Positions 1 through 6,135 of a DNA stretch of 6,140 nucleotides are shown here, in pieces; positions within the stretch are counted from its first letter, which is position 1; each line of letters begins with the position of its first letter. The notes beneath the pieces were generated by a model. That model worked only from the letters and a program-made list of their open reading frames with translations, searched no databases and had not been told where the DNA came from. A program made the translations under genes and the position numbers. The stretch comes from UBA4823 sp034436035. GTDB lineage: Bacteria > Chloroflexota > Anaerolineae > Anaerolineales > UBA4823. The stretch lies in NCBI GenBank assembly GCA_034436035.1, contig DAOTVW010000042.1, forward strand, positions 1-6,140, read 5' to 3'.

Positions 1-1908
1 GCCTGCATAGGCTACCACTACGACAATGGAACCGTCGACAACGTTGCAATAGGATGGCTAAAAGTCCCCATTGACAATCCAAAGAATTGGACCTGGCGCT
101 CCACACCCCAAAAAGACTACAATGAGAAGTTAAGGCAATATTGGAATGTTAAAGGCAACATTGGCGACAGGGATTACGGACAAATTTTCGAAAGAAGCCT
201 AACGTTGCAAGAGGCAAATTTCCTCCCGCGCGAGGAGGAAGAAATTAATAGAACCCGCTACTGGGCTTCGTGGAGAATATTCCTCTACGACCACCTTACA
301 TGCAACTTTACAATGCTAAACATTAAGACCCACGGAGACTCCACCTCTTTCGGCAATCCAACGTTTACCTTCCTGAAATCTCCAAACGGGAAAGAATGCA
401 TAGTTGTAACCTACTTCATTTTTAGTGACGGGGCAGCACCCAACGAATCTGGAGAACTAATATTCTACAGGGAACTTGAATGGGAGGGTCGCGGCATATG
501 GGTTTGGGCTTCAAGCTTCAGCCCCGACCCAAACGTTGGGCCCATACAGATTCACGAAGCCTTCAAAAACTTCTCTGAACTCAGCCTCAACTTCGTACTC
601 TTTCTGGTAAAAGGCTCAGACGGTTGGCTCTACTACAACAGCAGCATAGGCCCAGTCCATCCAAATTACCGGTGGGATCCACTCAAAGTGGCCGTCGAAG
701 AAGCCCACAAGTTCGGCTTAGAACTCCACGCATGGTTCTGCGTTTTCAGGGACATCAAGCTCGCCAAGGAAAGGCCGGACTTGGCAATGGTGGACGTTAA
801 CGGCGTATTTTCATCGGAATGGGTTTGCCCAATGAACGAAGAAGTGCACAAATATATGAAAAGTTTGATGGGAGAGGTTGCATTGAAATATGATATTGAT
901 GGAATTCACCTTGACTACATACGCTTCCCAAACCGAACATACTGTTACTGCAACACTTGCAGGGAAAACTGGATCTACAAACATCCGGAAATTCCTTGGC
1001 CTCCAGATCCAACAGAACCAGAATGGATAAAGATGAGACAGAAAGTTATCACGAGCTTCATTGAAGAAACGCGAACCATGCTTAAAGGCATAAATCCGAA
1101 AATCAGGTTTTCAGCCGCTGTGTACCCGACACCTGAAGATGCTGCCAATAATAGGATGCAAAACTATCCAGAATGGGCTGAAAAGGGCATTGTGGACTTT
1201 ATAACACCAATGACTTACACGAACGATCCATGCCAATTTGAAGACTGGCTGGAGAAAATTTTGAAGGCTGTTAAGGGAAAAACCCTGATTTATCCAGGCA
1301 TAGGACTTTACCTACTTCCCGAAGCTCAAAACCCCGAGGATGCATTAAAAGGGCAGATTAACAAAACCCGCCACCTAAACGTAACCATTGATTGTCTAAC
1401 ATTGGAAGCCGACGGTTACACGCTTTTCCGCTATAAATATCTCGACCCCTTCACGGAAACGCTAAAACAACTAAATGTCAGACAAACATTTCCACCGCAT
1501 GTAGATTGCTTCCAGCCAGAAATAGGCGAACCACTACAAACGCCTTCAGAGGTTGAACCACATCAAGAAGTAATCGTTACAGTTAACGTTACAGACTACC
1601 CAAACAGAATCAGAAACGTAACACTATGGTATAAGACCGACAACGACCTAATTTGGATGACAACCATGAAGCAGATATGCCAAAACACTTACCAAGCAAC
1701 CATACCCGGACACAACAGCTGCACAACTATTGTATATAAGATAGAGGCATATGACATTCTCGGAAACAAAGCAGTTAAAGACAACAGCGGATTATATTAC
1801 ACCTATCACGTTATCCCAGAAATTCAATCAGTAACAGCCCTAATACTTATTATCATTTCAACCACGCTCATAATAATTGAGGGAAAAAATATGGCAAAAC
1901 GCGTCTGA
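1..1908 (+). CDS. Extracellular COG1649/GHL10-like glycoside hydrolase, C-terminally membrane-anchored (5' partial)
   Basis: The frame is open from base 1, so the N-terminus lies upstream; 635 codons are visible. Residue numbers here count from the first visible codon. Residues 1-160 form a beta-rich N-terminal part. Residues ~165-490 look like a TIM barrel of the COG1649/GHL10 type: the strand GIWVWASS, then DGIHLDYIRFP with the conserved Asp305 (bases 913-915), and later FITPMTYTND. Family members are glycosidases or presumed glycosidases; the substrate here is unknown. Residues ~500-605 resemble a fibronectin/Ig-like sandwich (NVTLWYKT, YKIEAYD). A hydrophobic helix (~609-626) and a short basic tail, KNMAKRV, end the protein, so the bulk should face outward. 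Many N-x-S/T sequons agree with an archaeal surface glycoprotein. A C-x-C-x2-C cluster sits just after the conserved Asp. The TTG at 205 is an unlikely start: coding-like sequence continues upstream and no Shine-Dalgarno motif precedes it. Family placement is fairly sure; the exact activity is not. Confidence 0.85.
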   Translation, partial: ACIGYHYDNGTVDNVAIGWLKVPIDNPKNWTWRSTPQKDYNEKLRQYWNVKGNIGDRDYGQIFERSLTLQEANFLPREEEEINRTRYWASWRIFLYDHLTCNFTMLNIKTHGDSTSFGNPTFTFLKSPNGKECIVVTYFIFSDGAAPNESGELIFYRELEWEGRGIWVWASSFSPDPNVGPIQIHEAFKNFSELSLNFVLFLVKGSDGWLYYNSSIGPVHPNYRWDPLKVAVEEAHKFGLELHAWFCVFRDIKLAKERPDLAMVDVNGVFSSEWVCPMNEEVHKYMKSLMGEVALKYDIDGIHLDYIRFPNRTYCYCNTCRENWIYKHPEIPWPPDPTEPEWIKMRQKVITSFIEETRTMLKGINPKIRFSAAVYPTPEDAANNRMQNYPEWAEKGIVDFITPMTYTNDPCQFEDWLEKILKAVKGKTLIYPGIGLYLLPEAQNPEDALKGQINKTRHLNVTIDCLTLEADGYTLFRYKYLDPFTETLKQLNVRQTFPPHVDCFQPEIGEPLQTPSEVEPHQEVIVTVNVTDYPNRIRNVTLWYKTDNDLIWMTTMKQICQNTYQATIPGHNSCTTIVYKIEAYDILGNKAVKDNSGLYYTYHVIPEIQSVTALILIIISTTLIIIEGKNMAKRV

Positions 1909-1957
1909 AATGCCCACTACAAATTCAATGGAAAAGATGTTAAGCGATGCTCACGCA

Positions 1958-1970
1958 CTTTTTTACCTTT
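1958..1970 (+). terminator. T-tract terminator of the glycosidase-like gene
   Basis: CTTTTTTACCTTT lies 50 bases after the TGA stop. Archaeal transcription commonly ends at T-rich tracts without a stable hairpin, and no strong hairpin is seen here. The assignment rests on position and composition only. Confidence 0.4.
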
Positions 1971-2064
1971 CTACAATTAGTAAAACTCGACAACATGGCT
2001 CAAATAATAAAACTTCAAACCTTAGATTTCAAATACTCTTCTCTTAATCATCGTTTAATAAAAT

Positions 2065-2120
2065 TGAAATAGCCTAATTTTGCAAAATAAAAAATAGTGG
2101 GGAATTTTTGGCCTATTTCA
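2065..2120. repeat. Imperfect inverted repeat at the 3' end of the convergent pair
   Basis: TGAAATAG (2065-2072) pairs with CTATTTCA (2113-2120). The stem extends by CC/GG with one bulged base. The loop of about 35 bases holds the A-run that is the T-tract of the minus-strand gene. The repeat starts two bases beyond that gene's stop codon, so it would form a 3'-UTR stem-loop in that mRNA. An 8-bp stem in AT-rich DNA could be chance. Confidence 0.35.
2084..2096 (-). terminator. T-tract terminator of the 991-residue protein gene
   Basis: Read on the minus strand this is TATTTTTTATTTT, beginning 27 bases after the TAA stop at 2123-2125. It is a typical archaeal U-rich release signal, and it lies in the loop of a small inverted repeat. 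It would stop transcripts of the convergent minus-strand gene before they enter the glycosidase-like gene. Confidence 0.45.
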
Positions 2121-2122
2121 GT

Positions 2123-5098
2123 TTATTCTTTTCCTGCTTTGTCTATTAGGAAGTACCTTTTGCCTGTTTGTTGGTCCCATGCTATAGCTACGCAGAAGTC
2201 CAGCTTTGTGTCTACCGACGTAGTAATTAACCGCAGCTCATCATCGTAATAGTGTATTATTATTGCCCTTCCGCATTGGCGCATGTAAGTAGCTTCTTTT
2301 ATTCCATAATCTTTGTCTGGCGTTATGAACTGTAAGAATTTGTGGGCTAAATTGATTTTGAGGATCGTTCCTCTTCCATCCGTGTCCTCAAAGACGTAGT
2401 TCCATGAGAATAATGTGACTTGAATTGATTTAGTGGGTTCTGTGTTGCAAAGATTGTCCGTGCTATTAAACTCTATTATGTAAACTCCATCAGCTAATCC
2501 TGTCATACAGAACGATGCTATGTAGCGTTGCCAACCACTATCATAAGCGCCATTATATATTCTGTAGGCTATTGAATAGACGCCTGAACCTTCCTTGTCG
2601 TTTGCTTCTAATGTGAGCGGAGTATTTTGGGTTACGTAGGTTGCGTTGGAACTATATTTTGGTTCGCCTATTGTTAGAGTTGTTGTTGGCGGAGTAGTAT
2701 CGAGTGTGACTGTTGTCGTTTTTGTTGACTCAACGTTATCCGCATTATCGATGCTGTAGTAGCCAATTGTATATTGACCATCTGCTAACCCAATAAGGTA
2801 GAAGGGCGTGGAATATTCAAGCCAATTTGTATTATATGAACTGTTATAAATTTTATAGAAAGTTTTTTTCACACCTGAACCGCCTATGTTATCTTCTGCT
2901 CTTAATGTGAATTTTGTGGTTGAAGTTACGTATATTTTCCCATCTGGATCAACATATTGAGGGCCTTCCATCGTTAAAGATGTAGTTGGCGGTGTTGTGT
3001 CATGTGGAGCTGGAGGAGCATATACGGAGATCCATACGATGTAAGGCTCGTCAGGCGAGTTTATTACTTTTCCATATACTTTAACCGTCCAGGTTCCAGG
3101 TTGTGGATTGTGGAGTATGACCCATTCGGGTTTGACAGTTGCTCCCGAGTATGTGTTGTCAGAGCCCGTTCCTAATTCAACTTCGGTCCCGTCGGGTCGA
3201 ACAATGATTAAATCAAGGTCAGATCCAGGCCAATTCAACGTGACTCGGACAAAAGTGGTGTGTGGGGGAACATCGAATGTTCCAGCTACAACAGTCTGTC
3301 CTTCGCCGACAATTCCTGAGAATTCTGCGGTGGGAGTCCACCCTGTTGCTTGAAGCGAAAATCTTATGAAAATGTTTTGTAGATCGTAGAGTGAAGGGGC
3401 AAACAAGTATTTCCCACCAGTTTCACTTGCCATCCACTTAAGCAGTTGTTCGTTTACATCGGTTGGATATTGGCCAAGCCCAACAGTATAGATTGGTACG
3501 CCGAGATTTTTGCATTCAGCCACGTAGGGGTCAGGTGGTGGATCCGTATTGTGCCAGCCATCTGACATAAATATTATGGCCCAGATGTGATCTTTTGAAC
3601 CTCTACTTTTTAACTCGTTAATAGCCGAAGATAAGCCAGCTCCAAAGGAGGTTGTTCCACCTGTGGTTATCTTTTGGATTTCGTTTTTTGCTTTTTCAAA
3701 GTCGCTTGTTAACTGAATATTAATTGACGCAAGATTATCAAATGAAACAACAGCAACTCTATCATAAGACATAAGAACATTGATAACGGCGATTGCAGCC
3801 TCTTTGGCTCCATCTAACCTTGTCTTTGTACCCATGTACGACGCCATACTTCCAGATCTGTCAAGAACAAGAACTAAATCAACCGGTTTGATCCCTGTGT
3901 ACACGAACCTGACCGCATCCACATTACAATTCACAGGAACATTTTTTACTTTTACAAAGGAGCCCTTTTTAAGGTAAAAAGTTCCTAAGCTTACGTCAGC
4001 CCACCCTCGTCCTGTCTGATTTACAATTTTATAACCAATTTCCTTATCGTCGGGTGCACAAATTGTATAATTAACATCACTTTGTGACAAGTCTTTGCGA
4101 AATATTACATGTATTTCATAGACACCATCCACGGCAAGATTCGGAACCCATTTCGCCGAATGCCCGCCTGCCTTGGGATAATACCAATTACCTGCAAGGT
4201 CTTCATAATAGTGATACCACTCCCACCATACAAAATTTCCTGCTTCATCTTTTGCCGCTTTATCATCAAGTTCCACCTTATGGTTATCAACTATAACGGT
4301 ATATTTTCTCATACTCTCGTCCAAAACAGGGTCAAATGTGAGGAAGTTTCCCCCAAACCAACCAGTATCTGTAGCAATATTATATCCCAAAACCGGTTCT
4401 TCCAGTATATGCCATGCGCGTGCACCAAACAACTGCGAATAACTGAGTGTACGCACTTGTCCTTTCCATGGGTCATTAAGGAGAAATAGATCGTCTTCTA
4501 TTTGGGGGGTCGAACGATCATCGTAGCCCCTTAATACCATAATATGGCCTGAGTATTCCTCTATTTCATTAGATTGTATTTTGCTGTCTCCATTTTTGTC
4601 TGACCATTTTGCTCTTCCCTCCCAAAGTAAGCCTATTAAGAGAGGTCGACGCTTGATTTCAGCTATAATTTCAGTAGGATCGTTGACAGCAACACTTCGC
4701 CACTGTGCGTTACCGCCCCATATTCGGTTTAAATAATGTTCAGCAGCTTTCCATACCATTCCTGCAAAGTCAGGTTGATAATTTATTGCAGTCGTATGCT
4801 TTGCATAATTTTGAGTCCCTGAATGATAAATTTGGTCTCCTTCAATCATGCTGTTAGGAAAATAGTAACGAAGAAGCATAGCCATTGAAGTCGGACCGCA
4901 AGCAGCCCACCCGATAGGAAGTCCATTTGTGGCTTTTTCAGTGTAGCTGGTTTGATCTAAAATGGGAACATCATAGTTATAAGGCCAAGAAGTTGTGGAT
5001 TCTTCGATAGTCAATGCAATTGTAATATACACAGCAACAGAAGAAATTGACGATAGAACAAAAAGGGTAACAAGCACGATTGACGCTATTTTCTTCAT
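2123..5098 (-). CDS. Exported mosaic protein: C39-like peptidase, golvesin-C-like, VWA, PPC-like, two Ig-like repeats
   Basis: This 991-residue protein starts with MKK and a long hydrophobic stretch (4-30), a signal peptide or an N-terminal anchor. Domains in order: (a) C39-like papain-fold peptidase, ~40-235, with Gln49 as probable oxyanion residue, Cys67 in CGPTS, His185 in SGHIMVLRGYD and Asp209 in LLNDPW; (b) golvesin-C/xanthan-lyase-CBM-like beta domain, ~240-402 (AKWVPNL, ending NVDAVRFV); (c) von Willebrand A domain, ~405-585, with a full MIDAS: Asp413, Ser415, Ser417, Thr482, Asp513; (d) PPC-like beta domain, ~588-695; (e) two Ig-like repeats, ~700-799 and 800-896, each opening DTTPPTT; (f) an unassigned C-terminal domain, 897-991. 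An EF-hand-like loop (167-178) sits inside the peptidase. No C-terminal helix is present. Inferred role: an extracellular cysteine peptidase with metal-dependent adhesion and glycan- or surface-binding modules. All catalytic residues are present, so it should be active. The ATG at 5098 is preceded by GGGAG at a suitable distance and is followed directly by the signal sequence. Confidence 0.9.
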   Translation of the reverse strand: MKKIASIVLVTLFVLSSISSVAVYITIALTIEESTTSWPYNYDVPILDQTSYTEKATNGLPIGWAACGPTSMAMLLRYYFPNSMIEGDQIYHSGTQNYAKHTTAINYQPDFAGMVWKAAEHYLNRIWGGNAQWRSVAVNDPTEIIAEIKRRPLLIGLLWEGRAKWSDKNGDSKIQSNEIEEYSGHIMVLRGYDDRSTPQIEDDLFLLNDPWKGQVRTLSYSQLFGARAWHILEEPVLGYNIATDTGWFGGNFLTFDPVLDESMRKYTVIVDNHKVELDDKAAKDEAGNFVWWEWYHYYEDLAGNWYYPKAGGHSAKWVPNLAVDGVYEIHVIFRKDLSQSDVNYTICAPDDKEIGYKIVNQTGRGWADVSLGTFYLKKGSFVKVKNVPVNCNVDAVRFVYTGIKPVDLVLVLDRSGSMASYMGTKTRLDGAKEAAIAVINVLMSYDRVAVVSFDNLASINIQLTSDFEKAKNEIQKITTGGTTSFGAGLSSAINELKSRGSKDHIWAIIFMSDGWHNTDPPPDPYVAECKNLGVPIYTVGLGQYPTDVNEQLLKWMASETGGKYLFAPSLYDLQNIFIRFSLQATGWTPTAEFSGIVGEGQTVVAGTFDVPPHTTFVRVTLNWPGSDLDLIIVRPDGTEVELGTGSDNTYSGATVKPEWVILHNPQPGTWTVKVYGKVINSPDEPYIVWISVYAPPAPHDTTPPTTSLTMEGPQYVDPDGKIYVTSTTKFTLRAEDNIGGSGVKKTFYKIYNSSYNTNWLEYSTPFYLIGLADGQYTIGYYSIDNADNVESTKTTTVTLDTTPPTTTLTIGEPKYSSNATYVTQNTPLTLEANDKEGSGVYSIAYRIYNGAYDSGWQRYIASFCMTGLADGVYIIEFNSTDNLCNTEPTKSIQVTLFSWNYVFEDTDGRGTILKINLAHKFLQFITPDKDYGIKEATYMRQCGRAIIIHYYDDELRLITTSVDTKLDFCVAIAWDQQTGKRYFLIDKAGKE
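2411..3001 (-). repeat. Two tandem ~100-residue Ig-like repeats within the mosaic protein
   Basis: Residues 700-799 and 800-896 are two copies of one unit. Shared landmarks in register are DTTPPTT, a T-x-F/L-T-L-x-A-x-D strand, a G-S-G-V turn, a Y-x-I-Y-N strand, G-L-A-D-G-x-Y and D-N near the end. They are clearly related as protein but have diverged at DNA level, which suggests an old duplication. Such units usually serve as stalks that hold catalytic or binding domains away from the surface. Confidence 0.8.
4565..4600 (-). other. EF-hand-like calcium loop inside the peptidase domain
   Basis: Residues 167-178 read DKNGDSKIQSNE. This matches the 12-position EF-hand loop: Asp at 1, Asn at 3, Asp at 5, Lys at 7, Ile at 8 and Glu at 12. 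It lies seven residues before the catalytic His185. Calcium binding is inferred from the motif alone. A single loop without clear flanking helices would be dockerin-like or a structural calcium site rather than a classical paired EF-hand. Confidence 0.6.
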
Positions 5099-5110
5099 TT
5101 TCCTTCTCCC
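5099..5110 (-). promoter_or_regulatory. Ribosome binding site of the mosaic protein gene
   Basis: On the minus strand the bases before the ATG read GGGAGAAGGAAA. GGGAG is complementary to the archaeal 16S 3' end and ends 7 bases before the ATG. It supports the start at 5098. Confidence 0.6.
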
Positions 5111-5134
5111 TTCGTAATAAAATGTCTACAAAAA

Positions 5135-5146
5135 CTATACTTAAAT
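5135..5146 (-). promoter_or_regulatory. Candidate TATA box for the mosaic protein gene
   Basis: On the minus strand this reads ATTTAAGTATAG, about 36-48 bases before the ATG. The expected archaeal start site about 25 bases downstream would leave a short leader containing the ribosome binding site. No clear purine-rich BRE is visible, and the flanks are AT-rich, so the call is tentative. Confidence 0.35.
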
Positions 5147-5314
5147 GTAATGAAAAAATCTTCTATAACAAATTAAAACGCTCTTTGCAATCCTATGAGT
5201 ATAGAACCTCATGTGATCCTATTTTTTGATCATAAGCAATGTTACATTAGCCGCCGTTGAGAGAAAACTTCTTTCGTAACACTGTTTGTCTTAGCAGGTC
5301 TTAGCGGATTTAGT
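5147..5314. other. Non-coding spacer upstream of the mosaic protein gene
   Basis: No convincing reading frame, tRNA or other RNA gene is seen here. It holds a short TGATC/GATCA inverted repeat around a T6 run (about 5214-5232) and the tandem GTCTTAGC repeat described separately. It separates the large intact gene from the decayed accessory segment. Confidence 0.5.
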
Positions 5315-5321
5315 TTAAGAC
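5288..5321. repeat. Tandem 10-base repeat with an inverted half-copy
   Basis: GTCTTAGCAG (5288-5297) is followed without a gap by GTCTTAGCGG (5298-5307), 9 of 10 bases identical. TAAGAC at 5316-5321 is the inverse of GTCTTA. The layout of two direct copies plus one inverted half-site resembles a protein-binding or recombination site. Its position beside an integrase relict is suggestive. A short repeat can also be chance. Confidence 0.45.
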
Positions 5322-5386
5322 GAGTTGTTTTCCCTACATATTAATAGGTCTCGAATTTTTCCAAGGTTGTAGCCGAAAATGCCCAT
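5315..5386 (-). pseudogene. Short unidentified coding remnant next to the integrase relict
   Basis: A 23-residue frame starts at the ATG at 5386 and reads MGIFGYNLGKIRDL near its start, ending at TAA 5315-5317. Its ATG overlaps the TAA of the preceding integrase-like fragment by one base (TAATG). The frame is open for seven further codons upstream of the ATG. The peptide looks like the tail of a larger protein, possibly a transposase, but I cannot place it in a family. It could equally be an out-of-frame continuation of the relict or non-coding. Confidence 0.2.
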
Positions 5387-5594
5387 TAATGTTTCCCCAG
5401 CCTCCTAAACGAAGACACCACCTCATCCTCGCTTGAAATAGTCAAATCCACACCTTCAACCTCCCTCGAAATAGCCCTACGTAAAGCATTAAGAAACCCC
5501 ACGTCAAAACCTAAACCTCCTGATGAAAATTGAAGAAAGCTTTCACAGCCCGGTCAAGGTTGTGCTGCTGTGCGCGCGCATTTGTCGCCGAATT
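5386..5594 (-). pseudogene. Frameshifted remnant resembling an archaeal tyrosine integrase N-terminal region
   Basis: Two minus-strand frames join into one plausible protein. Bases 5594-5511 read ARAQQHNLDRAVKAFFNF then HQEV and a TAG. One frame over, bases 5553-5386 include GFDVGFLNALRRAIS and SEDEVVSSFRRLGKH, then a TAA. Joining HQEV to GFDVGF needs a frame change near 5511-5513 (one base lost or two gained). The pattern of a helical R-A-x-x-A-F-F-N-F segment followed by G-V-D-L-x-I-x-S-E-D-E-V-x-x-S-F-R-R-L recalls the core-binding part of archaeal phage-type integrases, from memory only. The catalytic domain (R..HxxR..Y) is absent, so it cannot recombine. It lies directly after the TAG-interrupted small frame on the same strand, which suggests both come from one decayed integrated element. 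A different helical DNA-binding protein is possible. Confidence 0.4.
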
Positions 5595-5599
5595 TTACG

Positions 5600-5899
5600 C
5601 TACGTTGCCCAATATGCAGTCTGGGCCATAAAGTTCATTATTATTTTCCAACCCCTCTCGATGAGGCACGTGAGAAGCTCGTGGAGTGGGTCTGGATAGG
5701 CAGGGTCGGAATGTATTATATCTTCGAAGAGGATGAGCTCAACGTCGGGTTTTGGTATATACGGCTCATTCAAGTAGCTACAGGCTTCCGTCCAAAAGCC
5801 AAAATGGTTCTGCTAGAAAACATCAATTAAATCATTGTAGAAGCGCTCCAGCTCCCGCTGATAAAAACTTAAATTGGAAACCTGAGTTTCAGCCTCCAT
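5600..5899 (-). pseudogene. 99-codon unidentified frame interrupted by an in-frame TAG
   Basis: From ATG 5899-5897 the minus strand reads 28 codons (MEAETQVSNLSFYQRELERF, ending LIDVF), a TAG at 5815-5813, then 70 codons (starting QNHFGFWTEACSYLNEPY) to a second TAG at 5602-5600. Both halves look like one globular acidic protein. A GGTG ribosome binding site lies five bases before the ATG, with a TATA-like box further up. I do not recognise the family; no transmembrane segment or signal peptide is seen. Read-through of both TAGs would add 18 codons to a TGA at 5545-5543. The simplest reading is a pseudogene beside the integrase relict. The alternative is TAG read as an amino acid such as pyrrolysine. 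A competing plus-strand frame (5570-5830, GTG start, 86 residues with CPIC) lies codon-for-codon opposite; it lacks a good ribosome binding site and overlaps the integrase relict, so I prefer the minus strand, though not firmly. Confidence 0.4.
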
Positions 5900-5904
5900 A
5901 GTGG

Positions 5905-5939
5905 CACCAACAAAATGCTTTTAGGAAGTTTAATAAATT
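5905..5939 (-). promoter_or_regulatory. Candidate TATA box and ribosome binding site of the TAG-interrupted frame
   Basis: On the minus strand AATTTATTAAA (5939-5929) is a good TATA-like box. A start about 25 bases on would fall near 5908, giving a leader of about 9 bases. GGTG (5908-5905) sits five bases before the ATG. Their spacing is coherent and supports the minus-strand reading of the neighbouring frame. Confidence 0.4.
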
Positions 5940-6079
5940 CATTATCTACAATCCTGCACGAGTCTGACAGGCTGAAAAAGCTTCAGTTTTGCTTAAAAAT
6001 GTAAATTATGCATCCTTTCTGCTTTTTCGCCAATTTTCGTTAAAATTTAGAGAGAAATCGAAGCAAAGCGAAGCTGCTC
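5940..6079. other. AT-rich non-coding stretch
   Basis: No supported gene. It holds a weak hairpin, CTGAA-AAAGC-TTCAG (5972-5986) followed by TTTT, and a short direct repeat CGAAGCAAAGCGAAGC around 6059-6074. Neither is long enough to call a terminator or binding site with confidence. Confidence 0.45.
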
Positions 6080-6135
6080 ATATTTTAAATATTCCGCTTA
6101 CGCCTTTTTTATGAGGCAGTGCTAATGTTGGAGGG
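6080..6135 (+). promoter_or_regulatory. Probable promoter and ribosome binding site of a gene starting past the window edge
   Basis: ATATTTTAAATATT (6080-6093) is a strong AT-only TATA-like element. The expected start site about 25 bases on would be near 6113. GGAGGG at 6130-6135 is a close match to the archaeal Shine-Dalgarno motif, which predicts a start codon a few bases beyond 6140. An ATG at 6125-6127 is also open to the edge but would have no ribosome binding site before it. Confidence 0.4.

Noticed and set aside
666..1012. Minus-strand frames of 61 and 71 codons inside the glycosidase-like gene
   Set aside because: They lie opposite the conserved barrel motifs and show only shadow-like composition.
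4109..4489. Plus-strand 126-codon frame inside the mosaic protein gene
   Set aside because: It lies wholly opposite a strongly supported coding region with recognisable domains. Its translation has no domain-like pattern and it lacks a ribosome binding site.
5214..5232. TGATC...GATCA inverted repeat around a T6 run as a regulatory operator
   Set aside because: Five-base arms around a nine-base AT-rich loop are expected by chance in a region of this composition.
5521..5550. TGATGA resembling a C box of an archaeal C/D guide RNA
   Set aside because: No CTGA D box at a suitable distance and no internal C'/D' pair; the bases lie within the integrase-like remnant.
5570..5830. Plus-strand 86-codon frame with a GTG start and a CPIC motif
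   Set aside because: It is exactly codon-opposed to the minus-strand frame 5899-5600, which has a better start context. It also overlaps the integrase-like remnant and has no clear ribosome binding site. It remains the main alternative if the minus frame finds no homologues.
5972..5990. Hairpin CTGAA-AAAGC-TTCAG followed by TTTT as an intrinsic terminator
   Set aside because: The stem is only five base pairs, has little GC, and no plus-strand gene ends just upstream.
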